From the NCBI RefSeq assembly GCF_015694735.1, contig NZ_JADQDP010000003.1:124001-188000 (forward strand): DNA of 64,000 nucleotides, given 5' to 3'. Within the stretch, counting starts at the first letter, position 1. Every line of letters begins with the position of its first letter. A model generated the notes under the pieces. That model saw only the letters and a program-made list of their open reading frames with translations, made no database searches and had not been told where the DNA came from. The stretch comes from Hymenobacter properus. Lineage in GTDB: Bacteria; Bacteroidota; Bacteroidia; Cytophagales; Hymenobacteraceae. Positions 49,817 through 57,027 of this stretch are shown here, piece after piece. The position numbers and the translations under genes are program-made.

Positions 49817-49969
49817 AAAAGGGTCGGTGGCCGGAATATACGGGCGGGGGCTACCAAAAAGATTGACCGGTTCCAAACTCAACTTTGCCAGCCCTGCGTA
49901 AGGCTAGGCAAATAGCCTGCGCCAAGTTTGCCGAAAAAGCCGGAAGTTGCGCTCCCTTTCCTGCCTGCC

Positions 49970-50662
49970 ATGACGTTCAGCGTTATCATCCCCACCTTCA
50001 ACGAAGCTCCCAACATTGCCCGCCTGGTGGCCGATTTGCGCCGCCACGCCCCCGCCAGCGAGGTCGAAATCCTGGTGGTAGATGCCCACAGCCCCGATGG
50101 CACCGCCGACCTCGCCCGCCAGGCCGGGGCCACCGTGTTGCTAAGCCCCAAGCCCGGCCGCGCCGCCCAAATGAACCACGGCGCCGCCCACGCCACCGGC
50201 GACGTTCTCTACTTCGTGCACGCCGACGTGGGCATTCACCCCGACTACGTGGCTACCATCCGGCGGGCGGTGGCGGCGGGGCACGAGGCCGGCTGCTACC
50301 GCTTCCGGTTCGATTCGCCGCACCCGCTGCTGCGTATCAACAGCTACGGCACGCGCTTTAAGGGCATCATGAGCCGCGGCGGCGACCAGACTTTGTTCAT
50401 CACCAAAGAATTGTTTCAGCGACTGGGTGGGTTCAACGAGCGGTTCGTCATCATGGAGGATTTTGAAATCATCCGGCGCATTCGGCGCGTGGCCTCGTTC
50501 TATATTGTGCCGCAGGACGTGGTGGTGTCGGCCCGGAAGTACGAAACCAACAGCTGGCTCCGCGTGCAGCTGGCCAACCTCACGGCGTTTATGATGTTCT
50601 TCCTGAACGTGCCGCCCCCGCGCATTGCCCGCACCTACAAGGCCCTGCTCAACTACCGTTGA
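49970..50662 (+). CDS. TIGR04283-type glycosyltransferase (arsenosugar-associated)
   Basis: The 230-residue family 2 glycosyltransferase begins FSVIIPTFNEAPNIARLVAD, continues EILVVDAHSPDGTADLARQAG, then the signature SPKPGRAAQMNHGAAHATG at about 65-83, and FVHADVGIHP as the DxD-type site. The C-terminal half has QTLFITKELFQRLGGFNE. TIGR04283 members accompany radical SAM ArsS genes. The product, donor and acceptor are unknown, but transfer to an arsenic-containing deoxyadenosine derivative is suggested by context. Its stop overlaps the next start by one base. Confidence 0.85.
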   Translation: MTFSVIIPTFNEAPNIARLVADLRRHAPASEVEILVVDAHSPDGTADLARQAGATVLLSPKPGRAAQMNHGAAHATGDVLYFVHADVGIHPDYVATIRRAVAAGHEAGCYRFRFDSPHPLLRINSYGTRFKGIMSRGGDQTLFITKELFQRLGGFNERFVIMEDFEIIRRIRRVASFYIVPQDVVVSARKYETNSWLRVQLANLTAFMMFFLNVPPPRIARTYKALLNYR

Positions 50663-51660
50663 TGCCCGGCCGCGTACTCGTGACGGGCGCCAACGGCTTT
50701 CTGGGGCGCCACCTGGTGCAGGAGCTGGTGCAGCGCGGCTACCCCGTGCGGGCGATGCTGCGGCCCGGTACTGCGCCGCCCTTCCCGGCAGCCTGGGGCG
50801 TGGAGTATTGCGAAGAAGACCTGGCCCGGCCCGTCAATATTTCCCATTTAAGTAGCTTGGCCGAAGGTTGCGATGCCATTATTCATGCCGCCGCGCTGGC
50901 CCAGGTAAATCCTGCCCGAAATCCGGAGGTGGTGCTCGCCAACATTGGCGGCACCGAAAACGCGCTGCGCATGGCCCGCAAAGCTGGCGTTAGCCGTTTT
51001 GTGTACGTGGGCACGGCCAACGTTTTCGGTTTCGGCACCCAGCAAAACCCAGGCGATGAAGCCCGGCCCTACGCTGGCCGGCACTATGGCCTCGACTACA
51101 TGGACAGCAAAGTGGCCGCAACCGAACTAGTGTTGCGCGCTATTCGGGAAGAAAATCTGCCGGCCGTGCTGGTGCATCCCACCTTCATGTTGGGGCCGGG
51201 CGATGCCAAGCCGACTTCCAACGCGCTGCTGCTGGAACTATACCACGGCCGCCTGCCCGGCTACCCGCCCGGCGGCAAAAACTACGTGCACGTGCGCGAC
51301 GTGGCCGTAGCCACCGTCAACGCCCTCACGATGGGCCGCGTGGGCGAGTCCTATATTCTGGGCAATGAAAACTTGAGCTACCGCGAGGCTTTTCAGCTGA
51401 TTGCGAATTGCTTGGGCGTGGCGCCGCCGCGCTGGCCCGTTCCGTCGGGGCTGGCCGCAATCTACGGGCAGCTCTGCGACGTAAAGTCTTGGCTAACCGG
51501 CCGGCCGGCGCAGCTGAATGCGGCCATGGCCGCCGTGGCCAACGACGGCCATTACTTTACTGCCCAAAAGGCCCGCACCGAATTGGCCCTGCCCCATACC
51601 CCCATCACCCAAGCCGTGGCCGAATCCTTTGCCTGGTTTAAAGCCCACCGTTATGTCTGA
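50662..51660 (+). CDS. NAD-dependent epimerase/dehydratase family protein
   Basis: The 332-residue extended SDR begins RVLVTGANGFLGRHLVQEL (Rossmann motif), has VIHAAALAQVNPARNP, FVYVGTANVFGFG, and the catalytic YMDSK at about 147-151 (YxxxK). It probably modifies a nucleotide sugar or the arsenosugar head group. It overlaps the preceding glycosyltransferase (TGATG) and the following SDR, so the three are translated together. Confidence 0.87.
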   Translation: MPGRVLVTGANGFLGRHLVQELVQRGYPVRAMLRPGTAPPFPAAWGVEYCEEDLARPVNISHLSSLAEGCDAIIHAAALAQVNPARNPEVVLANIGGTENALRMARKAGVSRFVYVGTANVFGFGTQQNPGDEARPYAGRHYGLDYMDSKVAATELVLRAIREENLPAVLVHPTFMLGPGDAKPTSNALLLELYHGRLPGYPPGGKNYVHVRDVAVATVNALTMGRVGESYILGNENLSYREAFQLIANCLGVAPPRWPVPSGLAAIYGQLCDVKSWLTGRPAQLNAAMAAVANDGHYFTAQKARTELALPHTPITQAVAESFAWFKAHRYV

Positions 51661-52492
51661 AGTCGGATTGGCCGGTAGCTCCGGTCCGTTTGCGGGCAAG
51701 GTGGCCATTGTCACGGGTTCGGAGTCGGGCATCGGGCGCGAAACGGCGCGCCTGCTTTGCGAAAGCGGCGCGGCTGTAGTACTCAACGGTCGTAATGCCG
51801 AGCGGTTGGCCCAAACCCGCGCCGCGCTGGAAGCAGCCGGGCACGCCGTAGCCAGCTGCGTAGCCGACGTGACGGATTACGCCGCCTGCGAGCAGCTTGT
51901 TAGCACGGCCATCGATGCTTTTGGTTGGCTTGATATACTGGTCACCAACGCCAGCATTTCGCAGCGCGCCTACTTCGCCGACATGCAGCCCGCCGTGTTT
52001 CGGCAGGTGATGGACAGCAACGTGTACGGCTCGGTGTTCCCCCTGAAAGCGGCCCTGCCCCATTTGATAAAATCGAAGGGCAGCGTCACGTTCATTTCCT
52101 CTATATCTGCTCTGAATGGCATGCCCAGCGGCTCGGCCTACTGCGCGGGCAAGGCGGCGGTGGCCAACCTGGCCCACACCCTGCGGCTGGAACTGGCCGA
52201 AACGGGCGTGCATTTTGGCGTGGTGCACATCGGCTTTACCCAGAACGACCCAGAAAAGCGCGTGCTGGCCGCCAACGGGCAGCCAGTGTCCATTGCCCAC
52301 CGCCCGCCCCGCTGGCAAAAAAGCCAGGCCGAAGTAGCGTCCATCATCGTGCGGCACATCCAGCGGCGGCGGCAGCGCACGGTTATTTCGGCCCTGGGGC
52401 AACTGATTGTGCTGGTGCACACCTACTTTCCGCGGCTCGGCGACTGGGTGGTGCGGACCACCATGCGCCGGATGCGACATTTCTACGAATGA
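51653..52492 (+). CDS. Short-chain dehydrogenase/reductase
   Basis: The 279-residue classical SDR has the cofactor motif VTGSESGIGRETARLL at about 20-35, NASISQRAYF (family NNAG variant), SSISALNGMPSGSAYCAGK with the catalytic Tyr-Lys pair, and a hydrophobic C-terminal segment (VISALGQLIVLVHTYFPRLG) that may associate with membrane. It starts 8 bases inside the epimerase gene (ATGTCTGA). The substrate is not identifiable from sequence. Confidence 0.88.
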   Translation: MSEVGLAGSSGPFAGKVAIVTGSESGIGRETARLLCESGAAVVLNGRNAERLAQTRAALEAAGHAVASCVADVTDYAACEQLVSTAIDAFGWLDILVTNASISQRAYFADMQPAVFRQVMDSNVYGSVFPLKAALPHLIKSKGSVTFISSISALNGMPSGSAYCAGKAAVANLAHTLRLELAETGVHFGVVHIGFTQNDPEKRVLAANGQPVSIAHRPPRWQKSQAEVASIIVRHIQRRRQRTVISALGQLIVLVHTYFPRLGDWVVRTTMRRMRHFYE

Positions 52493-52617
52493 CGGGGTTG
52501 GTAAATCTGCCAGCTTCGGCTTTCTCGTAAGGTTCGGTGGGCAGCGCCGGCTATTAACTTGCTTCTATTCTTACGGTTGGGCTGTAGCCGCCAATCCCGT
52601 GTCCTCTTCTAATTCGA

Positions 52618-53667
52618 ATGATTAAGTCCCTCAAAGCCACTGGCAATCAACTGGCTGACTCTGCCTTTCAGCTCACCGTGCTGCGCCGCGAGGTGGCCGA
52701 CACGCTGCACCTGCCGCTGTTTCATGAGAAGCTGCGCGAGGCGGCGCTGTTTCCGCTGACGCCCGTGGCACCGGCCGTGCTGCAAATCAACGTGGGCAAG
52801 ATGTGCAACCAGGTATGCAAGCACTGCCACGTAGACGCCGGCCCCGACCGCAAGGAAATCATGACCCGCGAAACGATGCAATACTGCCTCGATGCGCTGG
52901 CCCAGACCGATATCCCGACCGTGGACCTGACCGGCGGGGCACCCGAGATGAACCCCGACTTCCGCTGGTTTGTGGAGGAAATCAGCAAGTTGGGGCGCAA
53001 AGTACTGGTGCGCTGCAATCTGACCATCATCGTGGCCAACAAGAAATACCACGACCTGCCCGAGTTTTTTAAAAAGCACGGCGTGGAAGTGGTAAGCTCC
53101 TTGCCCTTCTACAGCGCCTCGAAGACCGACAGCCAGCGCGGCGACGGGGTGTTTGAGGATTCCATCAAAGCATTGAAAATGCTGAACGCCGTGGGCTACG
53201 GCCAGCCCGGCTCGGGCCTGGTGCTGAACCTGGTGTACAACCCCGCCGGCGCCTTCTTGCCAGGCTCCCAGAAGGGCTTGCAGAACCAGTTCAAGCGGGT
53301 GCTGCTGAAGGACCACGGCATCGTGTTCAACGAGCTGTATGCCATCACCAACATTCCCGTGAGCCGCTACCTCGACTACCTCATTGAGTCGGGCAACTAC
53401 GCAGGCTACATGGAGAAGCTGGTCACGGCCTTCAACCCCGTGGCGGCGGCCGGCGTGATGTGCCGCAACACCATTTCGGTGGGCTGGGACGGCGGCCTCT
53501 ACGACTGCGACTTCAACCAGATGCTGGACCTGCACGTGGCCAGCACCGTGCAGCACATCCGCGACTTCGATGCCGCGGCCTTGGGTCAGCGCCCCATCGT
53601 CGTGAACCAGCACTGCTACGGCTGCACGGCCGGCAGCGGCTCCAGCTGCGGCGGCACCGTGGCGTAA
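52618..53667 (+). CDS. arsS: Arsenosugar biosynthesis radical SAM protein ArsS
   Basis: ArsS uses a 4Fe-4S cluster and SAM to couple dimethylarsenite with 5'-deoxyadenosyl, producing the arsenosugar precursor. The 349-residue product has the radical SAM motif CNQVCKHC (Cys63, Cys67, Cys70), TGGAPEMNPDF, and a C-terminal DUF3641 region with VGWDGGLYDCDFNQML and the tail HCYGCTAGSGSSCGG (Cys333, Cys336, Cys344). In some relatives the last of these is selenocysteine; here it is Cys. It follows the epimerase/SDR genes. Confidence 0.88.
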   Translation: MIKSLKATGNQLADSAFQLTVLRREVADTLHLPLFHEKLREAALFPLTPVAPAVLQINVGKMCNQVCKHCHVDAGPDRKEIMTRETMQYCLDALAQTDIPTVDLTGGAPEMNPDFRWFVEEISKLGRKVLVRCNLTIIVANKKYHDLPEFFKKHGVEVVSSLPFYSASKTDSQRGDGVFEDSIKALKMLNAVGYGQPGSGLVLNLVYNPAGAFLPGSQKGLQNQFKRVLLKDHGIVFNELYAITNIPVSRYLDYLIESGNYAGYMEKLVTAFNPVAAAGVMCRNTISVGWDGGLYDCDFNQMLDLHVASTVQHIRDFDAAALGQRPIVVNQHCYGCTAGSGSSCGGTVA

Positions 53668-53688
53668 GGGGGTTTGTTATAATTATAA

Positions 53689-53793
53689 ACCGGTCATGTC
53701 GAGCGCAGCCGAGATATCTTGCGTGCCGAAGTAATCCCATCCATTGGTTTACTCAAGCATGCGAGATGTCTCGGCTGCGCTCGACTTGACCGT
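53689..53793. repeat. Palindromic intergenic repeat, family A copy 8
   Basis: Imperfect arms around 53689-53725 and 53758-53793 with cores GAGCGCAGCCGAGATATC and its partner. It lies between convergent arsS and the TIGR04282 gene. Confidence 0.85.
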
Positions 53794-53796
53794 GTT

Positions 53797-54432
53797 CTAT
53801 TGATTTGACGAACCGCGCCAGGTGGCCAGGTCCCGTCCCGAATCAACGTCATGCAGCATCGGCAGCTGCGCTACGCTAAGGCCCAAGCGGGCGGCATCGG
53901 CCAGGGTATCGGGCAGCACGGTGGCCGTGCTCCAGTTTTTATTGGCAAAAAGCGCAGGCTGCAATTCCCGCAGCCCCAATAGGTAATACCCGCCGTCGTC
54001 GGCCGGCCCCACCACCACATCGTGGGCATTTAGCGCCTCGAAGGCGGCGCGCAGTAGCGCCGGCGTTAGGCCCGGGCAGTCGGTGCCGATGATAACGGCC
54101 CGCGCGGCACCGGCGGCAAAGGCTTCCCCAAACGCGTGGCTCATGCGCTCGCCGAGCGATTCGGCGGCCGGCTGCACCCGCCAGGGCAGGCCGGGCCACT
54201 CGGGCCGGGGCGCGGCGGGGTCGGCCCCGGCGGGCGCCTCGGCCAGCCACACGGTGGCGGGCACCTGCGCGGCGGCCACGGCGGTAGCGGTCAGGCCAAG
54301 CAATTCGCGGTACACGGCCAGGGCGGCCTCGGGGCCAATATCGACCGCGAGGCGGGTTTTGACGCGGCCCAGCACGGGTTCGCGGGCAAAGACGAGAAGA
54401 TGGTTAGGGGAAAAATCAACTACGGTTGGCAT
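53797..54432 (-). CDS. TIGR04282-type glycosyltransferase (arsenosugar-associated)
   Basis: The 211-residue protein has a GT-A nucleotidyl/glycosyltransferase fold: LLVFAREPVLGRVKTRLA at about 12-29, IIGTDCPGLTPALLRAAF at about 118-135, VGPADDGGYYLLGL at about 143-156, and HDVDSGRDL near the end. TIGR04282 and TIGR04283 are companion transferase families of radical SAM/selenodomain loci. It converges with arsS, separated by a palindromic repeat. Confidence 0.85.
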   Translation of the reverse strand: MPTVVDFSPNHLLVFAREPVLGRVKTRLAVDIGPEAALAVYRELLGLTATAVAAAQVPATVWLAEAPAGADPAAPRPEWPGLPWRVQPAAESLGERMSHAFGEAFAAGAARAVIIGTDCPGLTPALLRAAFEALNAHDVVVGPADDGGYYLLGLRELQPALFANKNWSTATVLPDTLADAARLGLSVAQLPMLHDVDSGRDLATWRGSSNQ

Positions 54433-54680
54433 GGGAAAGGGTGCTTAGAGGGTGGCAAGCTAGCGCCCGCGGCCAACTTGGCTTGATTAAAAAATTTGAA
54501 TTCAAAAAAAATCAGGCTTTATGGAACCAAAATTGCTAACCTGAAAAAACACAAGGCCATAAGCCTAATGTGCTTTTCAATTAAATAGTTGGGCTGCCTA
54601 TAGGGCTCACGCGGCAGGCAGCGGGCTTCGTGGTTGCTGAAATAGCTATATAAACCGGTCACATTTTTTCCTTTTCACCC

Positions 54681-56900
54681 ATGCGAAATCATTTACTCCT
54701 GATTTTTTCATTCCTGCTGGCGGGGCTGTTGGGCAGCGCGCCCGTGGCCCAAGCCTCCCACTACCTGGGCGGCGACCTGACCTACGTATCGTTGGGCAAT
54801 AGCCAGTACCGCGTGAGCTTTCGCCTATACCGGGACTGCTCGGGTATCGTGCCTGGCCCGTTCAGCCTAAGCTGCAAAAACGGCGGCTGCAGCTCCCCTA
54901 CCACTATAGTAGCCCCGCTGGTGCAGCAAGGGACGGCACAGGCGGGCAACCCTTTTTGCGCGGCCGTATCGGCGGGGCCATGCCAAGGCCCGTCGGGTTT
55001 GCCCAACTACGACATTACTACGTGGGTGGCCACGGTGACCCTGACCCCTGGGCAGTGGATTCTGAGCACCGACCAAAATGCCCGTCCGGCCCTGGCCAAC
55101 ATCCAAGCCGGCGACCTGTACGTGGAAGCCACCCTCGACAACCGCAACCAGGGCGGTACGGCCGTGGTCAATAACTCGCCCCAGTTCGACCCCCAGGACA
55201 TTCCGATGCAATACGTGTGCTGGAAGCAGAGCGCCACGATGGCCTTTTCCTCCATCGAAGCCGATGGCGACTCGCTGGTGTACTCGCTGGCGGCTCCGCT
55301 GCAGGCTTGCGGCACGCCGGCTACTTATAACATCTATCCGAACGTAAACCCCATTATTAACCCCTTGCCGGGAAACCCGCCTTGCATTTTTACTTTTCCC
55401 GGCATGCCCGGCGGTACGTACACGCCCACTTATCCCATTCGTCTGGGCCTGGACACGGTGGGCACCTGCCCTACCCGCAGCGGCGTCATGCGGCCGTTCC
55501 GCTTCAACCAGCAAGCCCGCACGGTAACGTTCACGCCCGGCTATTACGACCCCAGCGCGGTAGTTGGCAGTGGCATCAACAAATACCAACTGGCTATGCT
55601 CGTCACGGAATATCGCCGCATCAACGGCGTGCGCCGCGTCATCGGCACGGTGCGCCGCGAAGCAACCGTAATTGTGACTGATTGCGGCGGGAATACCGTG
55701 CCCACCACGGTGCGCCCAACAGCCGTGACGGCCAACTCGGGCACCACCACCGTGAACACTGTGGACACCACGCGCATTGACGTGCGCAGCTGCAACTACT
55801 CGCGCGTGGAGCTCAACTTTACCGACCCCGACAACCTGCGCACGCCCAGCGCCAACCAGCGCCTCACGGTGACCATGCCCACCGACATCAACGTGGCCCC
55901 TCACTACCTGGATTCGGGCGACGTCGGCTCCTTTGTGCTGAGCGGCAACGGCACCACCAACCCCAAAGGGGTATTCTTCTTCCAGCCCTCGTCCACTACT
56001 GTGGGCCGCACCATCCGGATAAGTTTCCGGGTAGAAGATGACGCCTGCCCCATTAAGGGCATGCAAAACCGCGTGGTGGTTATTCGGGTGCTGCGCAGCA
56101 ACGCCACCGCGTCCATTTTGCTGAACAATCCGCCCGTGCTGTGCCTTGGGGCTTCTACGGTGTTGCAAGGTGCGGTGGCACAACCGGACTCCATCCGTCG
56201 CATTGCCAACAACACCACGGTGAGTCAGCAGTATTACTTTCAATGGAGCACCAACGCGGGAGGCAACGGCCTGCCCGCCATTACCAACACGCAGAGCATC
56301 TCGGTAAACCCCACTGTGACGACGCGCTACCTGCTGCGCGTCAACCCCGTGCTCGGTTTTTCCCAGGGCACGTGCGGCGACACCACTTCGGTGCTGGTGC
56401 GCGTGCTGCCGACTGTGGCGCCGCCCGTGGTGACACGCAACGGTCAGACCCTGACCAGCAGCTACGCCACCGGCAACCAATGGTTCCGCAACGCGCAGGC
56501 GGTGCCCGGCGCCACCGGCCAGAGCCTTAATGTGACCACCACCGGCTCTTACACCGTGCAGGCCTACGTGGCCAGCCCGACGGGCAGTTGCGTGACGCCG
56601 GCCTCGGCGGCCCTCACGGTGCTCTCGGCGGTGCGGGCCGCGCCCGGCACCAGCCTGAGCGTGGTGCCCAACCCCACGCCCGACGGCCGCCTGCAGGTCA
56701 CCCTCACCGGTTACTCTCAGCCGGTGTCGCTCACCGTGCTCGACGCCCTGGGCCGGAAGGTGGCCGAATCGATGGTGGCCGCCCCCAACCCGCAGGGCAG
56801 CACCCAAGAAGTGAACCTGAGCGGCTGCGAAGCCGGCTTCTACCTTTTGCAGGTACGCACGGCCACTAGCCTGGAAGTTCGTCGCATCGTGCGGCAATAA
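54681..56900 (+). CDS. Giant T9SS-exported surface protein, tandem paralogue 1
   Basis: The 739-residue secreted protein has a signal peptide to about 25 (VAQASHYLGGDLTY), then a first beta-rich module with paired Cys (YRDCSG, CKNGGC), a long region with sugar-recognition or Ig-like patterns (FTDPDNLRTPSANQRLTV, FRVEDDACPIKGMQNRV), and an Ig-like module (TSSYATGNQWFRNAQAVPG). A type A sorting domain of about 85 residues ends RRIVRQ. It is the first of three adjacent paralogues with the same domain order. The AT-rich spacer from 54433 to 54680 before it shows no gene. Confidence 0.85.
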   Translation: MRNHLLLIFSFLLAGLLGSAPVAQASHYLGGDLTYVSLGNSQYRVSFRLYRDCSGIVPGPFSLSCKNGGCSSPTTIVAPLVQQGTAQAGNPFCAAVSAGPCQGPSGLPNYDITTWVATVTLTPGQWILSTDQNARPALANIQAGDLYVEATLDNRNQGGTAVVNNSPQFDPQDIPMQYVCWKQSATMAFSSIEADGDSLVYSLAAPLQACGTPATYNIYPNVNPIINPLPGNPPCIFTFPGMPGGTYTPTYPIRLGLDTVGTCPTRSGVMRPFRFNQQARTVTFTPGYYDPSAVVGSGINKYQLAMLVTEYRRINGVRRVIGTVRREATVIVTDCGGNTVPTTVRPTAVTANSGTTTVNTVDTTRIDVRSCNYSRVELNFTDPDNLRTPSANQRLTVTMPTDINVAPHYLDSGDVGSFVLSGNGTTNPKGVFFFQPSSTTVGRTIRISFRVEDDACPIKGMQNRVVVIRVLRSNATASILLNNPPVLCLGASTVLQGAVAQPDSIRRIANNTTVSQQYYFQWSTNAGGNGLPAITNTQSISVNPTVTTRYLLRVNPVLGFSQGTCGDTTSVLVRVLPTVAPPVVTRNGQTLTSSYATGNQWFRNAQAVPGATGQSLNVTTTGSYTVQAYVASPTGSCVTPASAALTVLSAVRAAPGTSLSVVPNPTPDGRLQVTLTGYSQPVSLTVLDALGRKVAESMVAAPNPQGSTQEVNLSGCEAGFYLLQVRTATSLEVRRIVRQ

Positions 56901-56903
56901 GGC

Positions 56904-56969
56904 TTAGCCCGGCCGTGGTCTAATTGGTCAACCGAGAGCGGTTGGCTGGCTAGCGCACGGCCGGGCTAA
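56904..56969. repeat. Stem-loop after the first T9SS paralogue
   Basis: TTAGCCCGGCCGTG (56904-56917) pairs exactly with CACGGCCGGGCTAA (56956-56969), with an inner AACCG/CGGTT pairing. There is no T-run after it, so a terminator role is not clear. Confidence 0.6.
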
Positions 56970-57027
56970 ACAGACCGCGCACGGTTTCACCGCCGTGACC
57001 AGTTTCTTTCCTCCTTTCCAACTGAGC

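Noticed and set aside
2587..53793. Recurrent repeats as a possible CRISPR array
   Set aside because: The copies are kilobases apart, inverted within each unit, and have no regular spacers or cas genes.
54867..56897. 676-codon open frame on the minus strand
   Set aside because: Antisense to the first T9SS paralogue, His/Gly/Arg-rich and without domains; the plus-strand protein has signal peptide and sorting domain.
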